Shown piece after piece: positions 47,551-56,409 of a stretch of 64,000 bases of DNA. The stretch comes from an uncultured Pelagibacteraceae bacterium. GTDB taxonomy: Bacteria > Pseudomonadota > Alphaproteobacteria > Pelagibacterales > Pelagibacteraceae. Every line of letters starts with the position of its first letter. Position 1 is the first letter of the stretch. The notes under the pieces are model-generated. The model had not been told where the DNA came from, did not search any database, and saw only the letters and a program-made list of their open reading frames with translations. Location: assembly GCA_902604785.1 (NCBI GenBank), contig CACLAC010000002.1, positions 56,071-120,070 on the forward strand. Direction: 5' to 3'. The position numbers and the translations under genes were made by a program.

Positions 47551-48639
47551 TTATTTAATTAATGTCTTTAATATTATTTCATCTTCTAAATTAATATTAA
47601 TTTTATTATTTTCTTTATCATATAAGTTTGTAACAAAATTAAATACATTTTTAGCATATAGGTTTGAGGAAGAACTAGGTAATTTATTTAAAATATTTGT
47701 CTCACCCATTATTAATACCCCATCTATATCAATAATTTTATCTACTTCTGTAAATGCTGTATTGCCCCCTTGTACTGCTGCCAAATCATATATTACAGAA
47801 CCAGATTTCATATTTTTTATCATTTCTTCTCCAATAATAACTGGTGCTTTTTTACCAGGTATTAGTGCTGTACAAATAATTATATCAATCTTTTTAAGAG
47901 TTTCGCTTAATAATTCCTGTTGTTTTTTTTTAAAATCTTGAGATGCTTCTTTTGCATAACCGCCTTCAGTTTCTAAATTTTCTGAATCATCAACTGTTAA
48001 AAATTTTCCACCTAAACTTTCTACTTGTTCTTTTGAAGCCATTCTCACATCAGTTGCATAAACAATTGCACCCATTCTTTTAGCAGTTGCTATAGCTTGT
48101 AATCCAGCTACACCCGCTCCCACAACTAAAACTTTTGCAGCAGGAACAGTTCCTGCTGCTGTCATCATCATAGGTATTGCTTTTTTAAATTCTGCAAATG
48201 ACTCTATCACCGCTTTGTAGCCAGCTAAGTTAGCTTGAGATGACAATATATCCATCGATTGAGCTCTAGTTATTCTAGGTAGCAATTCAAGTGAAAATAA
48301 ATTTACATTTTTTTTGGAAATTTCTTTAAGCTTATCTTTATTTTCATAAGGATTTAAAACACCTATTATAGTTTGATTAGATTTTAATAATGAGATTTTA
48401 CTATCATTAGGCAATCCTAATTGAATAATTACATCTGCATTTTGAATAATTTCTTTTTCATCACTAATAACTTTAACTCCAAAATCTAAGTATTCTTTGT
48501 TTTCGAAGCCTAAATGTTTTCCATAATTTTCAACAATATGAACTTCAAATCCTAATCCAATATATTTTTTTGCAATTTCTGGTGTAATTGAAATTCTCTT
48601 TTCAATTTTCTGATCTTCTAATAGTGAAGCAATGATCAT
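47551..48639 (-). CDS. pntA: NAD(P) transhydrogenase alpha subunit, NAD-binding domain
   Basis: EKRISITPEIAKKYIGLGFEVHIVENYG, VPAAKVLVVGAGVAGLQAIATAKRMGAIVYATDVR. Confidence 0.96.
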   Translation of the reverse strand: MIIASLLEDQKIEKRISITPEIAKKYIGLGFEVHIVENYGKHLGFENKEYLDFGVKVISDEKEIIQNADVIIQLGLPNDSKISLLKSNQTIIGVLNPYENKDKLKEISKKNVNLFSLELLPRITRAQSMDILSSQANLAGYKAVIESFAEFKKAIPMMMTAAGTVPAAKVLVVGAGVAGLQAIATAKRMGAIVYATDVRMASKEQVESLGGKFLTVDDSENLETEGGYAKEASQDFKKKQQELLSETLKKIDIIICTALIPGKKAPVIIGEEMIKNMKSGSVIYDLAAVQGGNTAFTEVDKIIDIDGVLIMGETNILNKLPSSSSNLYAKNVFNFVTNLYDKENNKININLEDEIILKTLIK

Positions 48640-48652
48640 TATTATCTAAAAA

Positions 48653-48778
48653 CTATTTTTGTCTAGCTTTAAATTTTGGATTTTTTTTATTAATTATATA
48701 AACTCTGCCTCTTCTTTTAACTAGCTTAGAGTTAAGATCTCTTTTTTTTAAAGATTTTAAGGAGCTTGCAATTTTCAT
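48653..48778 (-). CDS. rpmJ: Ribosomal protein bL36 (Cys-free form; not in the ORF track)
   Basis: Read manually: [41 protein letters not shown], 41 aa. Confidence 0.93.
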   Translation of the reverse strand: MKIASSLKSLKKRDLNSKLVKRRGRVYIINKKNPKFKARQK

Positions 48779-48780
48779 AA

Positions 48781-49665
48781 TTAGTTATTGTATTTAATAA
48801 ACGAAGAAATGTAATCTTTCAAACTTATTTTTCCGAATTTTTTAATAACTTTGTTATTTAAAGACATATTTGTCAAAGCTGACGCATACCTTTCTCCTAA
48901 TCTTGAAGGTAAATAAGATATTTTAGTTTTGAACATTTTTGCGACTTCATTAATTGAATAGGATTTTGTATTAGAAATACTATAATAAGCACACTTGTTT
49001 GACTTCCAGGCGTCATAGCAAACTTGAACTGTATCAGTTATATGTGTGAATCGCCTAGTTTGAGTTCCAGGTTTTACAACTGTAATGGCTTTTCTACTTT
49101 CATATTGATGTTCGAAAATACCAATTACTGTAGCCATGTCACCAATCTTAATTTGTTTGGGTCCATAAACATTATAAAAGTAAATAACTTCATATTTTAA
49201 ATTGAACCATTTCTTTAAATTTTCAAGCAACTCAAGATTTTTTGCTTTTGTAAATGCATATGGAGATAAATTCTTATCCATACCCTTATTACCAAGACTC
49301 GCCGAAGTTGCTGAATAAATTAATTTTATATTATTATCTAAACAAAATTTAAAAACTTCTTTACTTCCAATTGAATTTGAATCAAAACATTGTTGAAATT
49401 TTTTAAAACTTTGAAAAATTCTTGAAAATTCTCCAAAGTGAAAAATAGAAATAATTCTTTTTTTATATTTTGATAAAATTTTATTTATATTTAGAGTACT
49501 ACCCTTTATATACTTAACTCTTTTAGACTTTACATGATTTTTTTTGGTACCAGTAGAATAATCATCCAAACTAATTATTTTAAGTTTAGTTTTTTTAATG
49601 AGAAATTCAATTAAGTTAGAGCCTACAAACCCAGAACCACCTGTAACTACTATTATACTTTTCAT
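48781..49665 (-). CDS. NAD-dependent epimerase/dehydratase (extended SDR, GalE-like)
   Basis: [17 protein letters not shown] Rossmann motif, [14 protein letters not shown] Yxxx[13 protein letters not shown]. Confidence 0.9.
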   Translation of the reverse strand: MKSIIVVTGGSGFVGSNLIEFLIKKTKLKIISLDDYSTGTKKNHVKSKRVKYIKGSTLNINKILSKYKKRIISIFHFGEFSRIFQSFKKFQQCFDSNSIGSKEVFKFCLDNNIKLIYSATSASLGNKGMDKNLSPYAFTKAKNLELLENLKKWFNLKYEVIYFYNVYGPKQIKIGDMATVIGIFEHQYESRKAITVVKPGTQTRRFTHITDTVQVCYDAWKSNKCAYYSISNTKSYSINEVAKMFKTKISYLPSRLGERYASALTNMSLNNKVIKKFGKISLKDYISSFIKYNN

Positions 49666-49676
49666 CTGAGTTTATA

Positions 49677-49793
49677 GCCTGGCAACGTCCTACTCTTCCA
49701 TGTCTTAAGACAAAGTACCATCGGCGCAGAAAGGCTTGACTTCCGAGTTCGGAATGGGATCGGGTATTACCCTTTCGCAAAAATCACCAGGCT
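49677..49793 (-). rRNA. rrf: 5S rRNA, not linked to 16S/23S within the window
   Basis: Reverse complement GCCTGGTGATTTTTGCGAAAGGGTAATACCCGATCCCATTCCGAACTCGGAAGTCAAGCCTTTCTGCGCCGATGGTACTTTGTCTTAAGACATGGAAGAGTAGGACGTTGCCAGGC; complementary ends form helix I. Confidence 0.96.
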
Positions 49794-49798
49794 TTGAA

Positions 49799-49826
49799 CT
49801 TATATTTAAAAAAATAAAAATTGCAA
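49799..49826 (-). promoter_or_regulatory. Candidate sigma-70 promoter for 5S rRNA
   Basis: Minus strand TTGCAA (49821-49826), 16-nt spacer, TATAAG (49799-49804), about 6 nt upstream of the mature 5S 5' end. Confidence 0.45.
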
Positions 49827-49870
49827 ATACAAATTTATGTTTATTTACTTAAAATTTATCAATCAAACTA

Positions 49871-50803
49871 TTAATTAAATTTACTTAAAAAATCTTTATA
49901 TGTGATTTCAAACCCTTCTTTTAAAGAGATCTTTGCTTTCCATCCATAATTTTTAGCTTTAGTAACATCCATTACTTTTCTATAGGTTCCATCAGGTTTT
50001 TTTTTATTATATTTAACTTTAACATTAAGCTTAAGTTGGTTAATCAAAAAATCTGCGTAATCTTTTATTCTCATATCTTTTCCTGTTCCAATATTAAGAA
50101 CTGTTTCTTTTATCTTTTTTTTCAAAAAAAAAATACAAGCTTCAGCAATATCATCGACAAATATTAATTCTCTTAAAGGCTTGCCTGTTCCCCAAATTTC
50201 AAGAGTTTTTTTATTTTTGATTTTGCATTCATGAGCTTTCTTAATTAATGCTGGAAAAAAATGGGAATTTAGTGAATTATAATTATCATTAGGTCCATAA
50301 GTATTTGTCGGCATTAAACAAATATAGTTCGTTTTATATTGCTTATTAAATGCTTCACACATTTTAACACCTGCAATTTTAGCTATAGCATATGGCTCGT
50401 TTGTTTCTTCTAACTTGCCACTGAGAAGATAATCTTCTTTTAAGGGTTGTTTGGAATTTTTCGGATATATACAACTAGATCCAAGAAAAACTAATTGTTT
50501 AACTTTATTTTTAAAACTTCCATAAATTAAATTATTTTGTATCTGTAAATTTTCATAAATAAAATCTGCTCTATCTAAATTGTTATGATAAACGCCTCCA
50601 ACTTTAGCAGCAGCAATAATTACTAAATCTGGCTTTTGCCTTTTAAAAAAACTAAAAACATCTTTCTGATTTAATAAGTCTAATTTTCTTCTTTCAACTG
50701 TAATTATATTTTTATATTTTTTTTCTTTCAATTTTCTTAATATCGCAGATCCAACTAATCCATTATGACCAGCAACATAAATTTTTGAATTTTTATTTAT
50801 CAT
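49871..50803 (-). CDS. fcl: GDP-L-fucose synthase
   Basis: YVAGHNGLVGSAILRKL, IIAAAKVGGVYHNNLDRADFIYENLQIQNNLI, GSSCIYPK, EPYAIAKIAGVKMCEAFN. Confidence 0.95.
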   Translation of the reverse strand: MINKNSKIYVAGHNGLVGSAILRKLKEKKYKNIITVERRKLDLLNQKDVFSFFKRQKPDLVIIAAAKVGGVYHNNLDRADFIYENLQIQNNLIYGSFKNKVKQLVFLGSSCIYPKNSKQPLKEDYLLSGKLEETNEPYAIAKIAGVKMCEAFNKQYKTNYICLMPTNTYGPNDNYNSLNSHFFPALIKKAHECKIKNKKTLEIWGTGKPLRELIFVDDIAEACIFFLKKKIKETVLNIGTGKDMRIKDYADFLINQLKLNVKVKYNKKKPDGTYRKVMDVTKAKNYGWKAKISLKEGFEITYKDFLSKFN

Positions 50804-51827
50804 TAAAGTATTCGTAATTTATCATATCTTTAATAAGTTTATTGATATTAAATTTGGGCTTCCAATTTAATTGTTTTCGTGCCTTTGATGAATTTCCTAA
50901 CAATGTATTTACTTCATTTGGTCTAAAATACTTTTTATCAATTTTTATAATACATTTTCCATGTTGATCATAACCTTTTTCTTTAATTCCTTTTCCTGTC
51001 CATGTAATTTTTATTCCAAGATGTGAAGCGGTAATATTAATAAAATTTTTAACACTATATTGATTTCCAGAAGATATAACAAAATCATCTGCTTTTTTTC
51101 TTTGAAGAATTTTCCAGATAGCTTCAACATAATCTATTGCGTGGCCCCAATCTCTTTTTGCATAAATATTTCCTAAATAAATACAATTTAATTTTTTTTG
51201 TTTTATATTTACCAAACCATTAACTATTTTTTTTGTAACAAAAGTTTCACCTCTTAAAGGACTTTCATGATTAAATAAAATTCCATTAGCTGCAAAAATA
51301 TTATATGATTCTCTATAATTTTTTGTTATCCAATGGGCAAAAAGCTTTGAGGTCCCATAAGGACTTTTGGGATGAAAGGGTGTATTTTCTTTTTGAATTT
51401 TGTTATATCCTCCAAACATTTCTGAAGTTCCTGCTTGGTAAAATTTTGTTTTTTTTTCTAATTTTAATGCTCTAATAGCTTCTAAAATTCTTAAAGCTCC
51501 TAAAGCATTAATATTAGAAGTATACTCTGGTAATTCAAAAGAAACAGCTACGTGTGATTGAGCAGCTAAATTGTATATTTCATTCGGTTGAATTTTGTTA
51601 ATTAAATTTAGAATTGAAGTGCCATCTGATAAATCTCCATAATGTAAAAAAAAATATTTATCTTTTTTAGTATGTAAATCTAAGTAAATATCATCAACTC
51701 TAACTGTGTTAATTGAAGATGTTCTTCTTTTAATTCCATGAACGATGTACTTTTTTTTTAATAAAAATTTTGCCAAATATGCACCGTCTTGACCTGTTAC
51801 CCCAAAGATTAAAGCTTTTTTTTTCAT
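50793..51827 (-). CDS. gmd: GDP-mannose 4,6-dehydratase
   Basis: IFGVTGQDGAYLAKFLLKKKYIVHGIKRRTSS, YNLAAQSHVAVSFELPEYT, FYQAGTSEMFGG, NHESPLRGETFVTKKI. Confidence 0.97.
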   Translation of the reverse strand: MKKKALIFGVTGQDGAYLAKFLLKKKYIVHGIKRRTSSINTVRVDDIYLDLHTKKDKYFFLHYGDLSDGTSILNLINKIQPNEIYNLAAQSHVAVSFELPEYTSNINALGALRILEAIRALKLEKKTKFYQAGTSEMFGGYNKIQKENTPFHPKSPYGTSKLFAHWITKNYRESYNIFAANGILFNHESPLRGETFVTKKIVNGLVNIKQKKLNCIYLGNIYAKRDWGHAIDYVEAIWKILQRKKADDFVISSGNQYSVKNFINITASHLGIKITWTGKGIKEKGYDQHGKCIIKIDKKYFRPNEVNTLLGNSSKARKQLNWKPKFNINKLIKDMINYEYFNDK

Positions 51828-51851
51828 TAATAATTGTCCATCTTTATATTT

Positions 51852-52559
51852 TTATTTTTCAAAAAATCTATATCTTATTAGCGCAACAATGGCTTTTAAG
51901 CCATCAATTGCTTTTATTTTTTTTCCTTCCTTGTAAGTTCTTCCTTGATAATTAATTGGAATTTCTAATATATTAATTCCTAAATTAGATAATTTTGTTG
52001 TAACCTCAGGACAAAATGCAAAACCTTTTTCTTTTAATTTTAAAGATTTAAATAGTTGAGCTTCTACCATTTTGTAACAAGTATGTGCATCTGTTAAATT
52101 TTGATTATTTATTAAATTAGATATAAATGTTAAAAATAAATTCCCCCATATTCTTGTTTTGTGACTAAAATTTTGGGCATTTGAAAATCTATCTTTTTTT
52201 AAAACTCTAGAACCATAGATCGCTTTATATTTGTTTTCCTTAGCTTCATTTAAAAAAAGTTTATATTGGGTTGGATCATATTCTAAGTCTGCATCCTGAA
52301 TTATTACGTAATTTCCATTTATATATTTTTGAGCACTTATAATTGCAGCACCTTTACCTTGGTTTCGCTCATGTAAGATTATATTGTCAATCTTATCTTT
52401 AAATTTTTTTATGATTTTTTCTCTTGAGCCATCTGTAGAACAATCATCAACAACTATGATTTGTTTTTCAACATTTGTTTCTAAAACTTTCTCTAATAAA
52501 ATATCTATTGAATTTATTTCATTGTATACAGGTATAATTACTGTTAATTTCATTTTCAA
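51852..52559 (-). CDS. Family 2 glycosyltransferase (DPM1/polyprenol-phosphate sugar transferase-like)
   Basis: LTVIIPVYNEINSIDILLEKVLE, VVDDCSTDGSREKI, RNQGKGAAIISAQKYINGNYVIIQDADLEYDP. Confidence 0.93.
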   Translation of the reverse strand: MKMKLTVIIPVYNEINSIDILLEKVLETNVEKQIIVVDDCSTDGSREKIIKKFKDKIDNIILHERNQGKGAAIISAQKYINGNYVIIQDADLEYDPTQYKLFLNEAKENKYKAIYGSRVLKKDRFSNAQNFSHKTRIWGNLFLTFISNLINNQNLTDAHTCYKMVEAQLFKSLKLKEKGFAFCPEVTTKLSNLGINILEIPINYQGRTYKEGKKIKAIDGLKAIVALIRYRFFEK

Positions 52560-52566
52560 ATTTTAG

Positions 52567-54216
52567 ATGATTAAAATTATATTATCCAGTTTTTTAGTCA
52601 CTGCATTGTATACACCTTTTGGAGTTTATTTCCACAAAGGTAATAGTTTATCATCTTTTTCTTTACAACTAATTTTTGGATTAATTATAATTTCATTTTT
52701 TGCATTATTTTTTAATTTTTTTTTTCCTCTAAATCCTTTGATAAATTCAATATTATTGACATTTAGTTTAGTAATTATTTTTAAATATAAAAAAATTTAT
52801 TTAACTAAAAATTTTATTATATTTTGTTCTTCTTCTGCTTTAATTATTTTTTTACTAGTAGCAAATAGTAATATGTATAGACCAGATGCAGGTTTATATC
52901 ACTTACCATATATAAACCTACTTAATGAAGAAAAAATTATATTAGGAGTTTCAAACTTAAATTTCAGATTTGGCCATATATCTATTTTGCAGTACTTATC
53001 GGCATTTACAAATAATTTTGTCTTTGGCATTAACGGAATTGTTTTTGCGGGAGCTTTAGTAGCTAGTTCTATAATTATTAATTTTTTAAGCTACATTTAT
53101 ATAGGTATAAAAAATCAAAAATATGATTTTCATTTTCTATTTATTTTTTCCATCTTAATTTTTATTTTTTATAAAATGAATAGATTCAGCGAGTATGGCA
53201 ATGATGCTCCTGCTCATTTTTTAATGTTTTTGCTTATCTCAGAAATAATTAAAAATTTTAAAAATATTAATATTAAAGATATTCCAAATTATTTTCTTAT
53301 ATCAATATTTATAATAATGAATAAAGTTATTTTAATTGCATCTATTTTATTTCCACTAGTTTTTTTTACAAAAAAAAAAATTAAATTTAATCCATTTAAT
53401 ATAAAAATTTTGTTTATATTTATTTTTTTAGCATCATGGTTATTAAAGAATGTTTTAGTAAGTGGTTGTGTTCTTTATCCATTAAAAGTTACATGTTTAG
53501 ATAATTTAAAATGGAGCAATATAGAAAAAACTGAGCATGTGTCCTCCGTAAGTGAAGCTTGGGCAAAAGGATGGTCGGATTTTAGAAAAAAAAATGCAAA
53601 AGTTACTCTATCAGAATATTCAAGCAATTTTTTTTGGTTAAAATCTTGGGGAAAAAACCATTTTTTGATAATCTTAAAAATATTAATTCCATACATTCTA
53701 TTTCTAGCTTTTGTAATGCTTATTTTAAAAAAAGGAAAAATAAATTTTAAATTAAATAATTATATTAAGCTATTATTATTAATAAGTTTTATTGGAATTT
53801 TAATGTGGTTTTATAAAGCTCCTATTTTTAGATATGGATATTCTTTTATTATAATATTTGTATCTTTAGTTTTTGCTTTAATTGGAAGTGGGTCGATTTT
53901 AAAAAAAAATAAAGATTTTATATTTAAATATTTAATCATTATATGTCTTATTATTTTTTCTGGAAAAAATTTAAATAGAGTTTTATTTGAAAATAAAAAT
54001 TATTTTAACTATCCATGGCCTAAATTTTATTCATATACCGATCAAAATAAAATAATAAAAAATAAATATAAAACTGTAAATAAAGAAATAATTTATACCC
54101 CTGTAGATGGATACTGTATGTATAGTAAAGCTCCTTGTGGTTATATAGATGAGAATTTAAATATTAAAATTAAAAAAAACTATTTAATTATGTTCATTAA
54201 CACCAAGAAATTTTAA
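52567..54216 (+). CDS. Large polytopic membrane protein of a polysaccharide cluster (possible GT-C-type transferase/polymerase)
   Basis: 549 aa, many TM segments; PDAGLYHLPYINLLNEEKIILGVSNLNFRFGHISILQYLSAF loop. Confidence 0.65.
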   Translation: MIKIILSSFLVTALYTPFGVYFHKGNSLSSFSLQLIFGLIIISFFALFFNFFFPLNPLINSILLTFSLVIIFKYKKIYLTKNFIIFCSSSALIIFLLVANSNMYRPDAGLYHLPYINLLNEEKIILGVSNLNFRFGHISILQYLSAFTNNFVFGINGIVFAGALVASSIIINFLSYIYIGIKNQKYDFHFLFIFSILIFIFYKMNRFSEYGNDAPAHFLMFLLISEIIKNFKNINIKDIPNYFLISIFIIMNKVILIASILFPLVFFTKKKIKFNPFNIKILFIFIFLASWLLKNVLVSGCVLYPLKVTCLDNLKWSNIEKTEHVSSVSEAWAKGWSDFRKKNAKVTLSEYSSNFFWLKSWGKNHFLIILKILIPYILFLAFVMLILKKGKINFKLNNYIKLLLLISFIGILMWFYKAPIFRYGYSFIIIFVSLVFALIGSGSILKKNKDFIFKYLIIICLIIFSGKNLNRVLFENKNYFNYPWPKFYSYTDQNKIIKNKYKTVNKEIIYTPVDGYCMYSKAPCGYIDENLNIKIKKNYLIMFINTKKF

Positions 54217-55449
54217 AATAACTTTTCTAGAAAAGTCATTATAATTTGTTGGATTGTTAATTCTATACAAAATTCTTTCTTTAAAACTTATCATTCCTTT
54301 TCCTAAGTTTTTTTGGCAACAGTGGGGCATATGCCAACTAAGTGAATATAAAAGTAAAATTAATACTATTAGTAGATTTTTATAATTAAATTTTTTTAAT
54401 TCTTGTAAATTTTTTCTTAAAAAAAAATTGGACACAAAAACCAAAATTAAAATAAAATATATATTAAGATATCTACCCCAATCATTTACTACTACAAATA
54501 TTGAAACTAAAAAAATTAATTGAATAATAATAAATATTGAAAATAATTTTATTTGTTTTTTGTTTATTTTTTGCTTTAATAAAAAAATATACAGAGGTAG
54601 GAAAAAAAGTATCAGAGAAATTAAATACGTTCTTAAATAGTTGTAAGAAAGAATATAATCAATTAAACCAAAACTTTTATATGAATTTACATATTTAGAA
54701 AAAACTATTTCTGTTAAAGCGCCTTTGCATATTTCTGGCGATAGACCGTTATTTAAAAGACGATTACAAACTAAATCTTGAACCTCAGTTTCATTTGTAG
54801 AAAAGAATAATAATATCAAAAAAGCTATTAATGACCCAATGACGAGTGAAAACTCATTTAAAAAATAATTTATCTTTATTTTTATATTCTTTTTATAAAT
54901 ATTAAAATATTTTGTGAAAACAAAAAATAATGAAAAAAAAATAAAAATTTCATGTATTAAAACAAAAATAAAACCTATTGAAAAATAAAAAATAATTTTG
55001 AATACTGAAATTTTTAAATCGTTTAAAAAAATAGAAATATAAATTGTATAAAATGTAAAAAATATTACCTCTTTTCTTCCTATGACTAGAGGATCATAGA
55101 AAGTGAATGCTATTGTAGCTGGTGAAAGTAATAAAAATAAAAACCAAATATTTATTGTTTTTTTATTCAAAATTTGAATAAAGAAATATAAAAAAAAACA
55201 ATATAGAGAAATTTGAAAAAATATTACTAAATATGTAGGATTTATTGAGCTTATGTTGCTTAAAAGTAAAATTATTTCTCCACTAAGTCCTCTTCTCAAA
55301 ATACCTGCTTCATAATTCATCAGCCAATCGCCTGCAATCCAAGGATTTTCTCTTAGGGAATGCCTTATAGAAAAAAAAGAGTAATTTATAAAAATTAATA
55401 AAAAAAATATCTTTATTAATTGATGTTTATTAAATATTTTTAAATACAT
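54184..55449 (-). CDS. Polytopic membrane protein of a polysaccharide cluster
   Basis: 421 aa, about 10 hydrophobic segments, GDWLMNYEAGILRRGLSGEIILL motif; convergent 33-bp overlap with the previous gene. Confidence 0.65.
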   Translation of the reverse strand: MYLKIFNKHQLIKIFFLLIFINYSFFSIRHSLRENPWIAGDWLMNYEAGILRRGLSGEIILLLSNISSINPTYLVIFFQISLYCFFLYFFIQILNKKTINIWFLFLLLSPATIAFTFYDPLVIGRKEVIFFTFYTIYISIFLNDLKISVFKIIFYFSIGFIFVLIHEIFIFFSLFFVFTKYFNIYKKNIKIKINYFLNEFSLVIGSLIAFLILLFFSTNETEVQDLVCNRLLNNGLSPEICKGALTEIVFSKYVNSYKSFGLIDYILSYNYLRTYLISLILFFLPLYIFLLKQKINKKQIKLFSIFIIIQLIFLVSIFVVVNDWGRYLNIYFILILVFVSNFFLRKNLQELKKFNYKNLLIVLILLLYSLSWHMPHCCQKNLGKGMISFKERILYRINNPTNYNDFSRKVILKFLGVNEHN

Positions 55450-55512
55450 AAAAATTATACTTTTTGATTACAAATCTTTATATTAACTACTCTAAATATA
55501 AAAGACTAAAAT

Positions 55513-56409
55513 ATGTTTTTAGAATATACATCGCTGATAATTCCAACTAAAGATAGGCCTAAGAGTTTAAAAAACTTGATTGAATCTATAGAAGGTTTAA
55601 TTTCTAAACTGAATGAAATAATTATAATAGATAGTTCAAATAAAGAAAATTTAGAATTTACTAAAAAATTTGTTTCAAAATTTAAAAATGTCAAATTAAT
55701 AAAATCAGCGCCTTCTATATCAGAACAAAGAAATATAGGAATAGAAAATTGTAATATGGAAAATAAATTTCTGATGTTTTGCGATGATGATATAATTTTT
55801 GAGAAAGATTCAATAAATATTATGAACGACTTTATCCATTCTAATGAAAATTATTTAGGTTATGGATTTAATTTAATTGAAGACTATAAAGAATCATTTT
55901 TTGATAATTTAAAGAAACATAAATTTTTAGAAAAAATTGGCTTATATAATAGCAAACCTGGAGTAGTTTGTGAAAATGGTTGGCATACCAAAAACTGTAA
56001 CCTTGTAAAAAATTTAGAAACTAATTGGTTAAGCACTCAAGCTTGTATTTATAGATCTTCAGTTTTTAAAGATAGTAAATTTGACACTACTCTTGGAAAA
56101 TATAGTTATTTGGAAGACTTATTTTTTAGTTATAATGTATTTAAAATAGGAAAATTGTATATTTGTTCCGAAGCAAAATATAATCATAAAAATTCAATTA
56201 ACAGAACTAATTTTTCTTTTGGTGTTCAAGAAGTGATAAATCGACATAAATTTGTTAAAATGAATAATTTTAATATAAAAAAATTTTATTTGACAATGAT
56301 AATAAAAACTATTCTTTCATTAATTAATGTTTTTATTGGTAGAATTTATTATTTTCCAAAATTTTTAGGTAATTTTTTAGGAATATTTTTATGTATTTCA
56401 AAAAAATAA
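55513..56409 (+). CDS. Family 2 glycosyltransferase
   Basis: TSLIIPTKDRPKSLKNLIESIEG, IIIDSSNKEN, SISEQRNIGIENCNMENKFLMFCDDDIIFEKD. Confidence 0.9.
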   Translation: MFLEYTSLIIPTKDRPKSLKNLIESIEGLISKLNEIIIIDSSNKENLEFTKKFVSKFKNVKLIKSAPSISEQRNIGIENCNMENKFLMFCDDDIIFEKDSINIMNDFIHSNENYLGYGFNLIEDYKESFFDNLKKHKFLEKIGLYNSKPGVVCENGWHTKNCNLVKNLETNWLSTQACIYRSSVFKDSKFDTTLGKYSYLEDLFFSYNVFKIGKLYICSEAKYNHKNSINRTNFSFGVQEVINRHKFVKMNNFNIKKFYLTMIIKTILSLINVFIGRIYYFPKFLGNFLGIFLCISKK

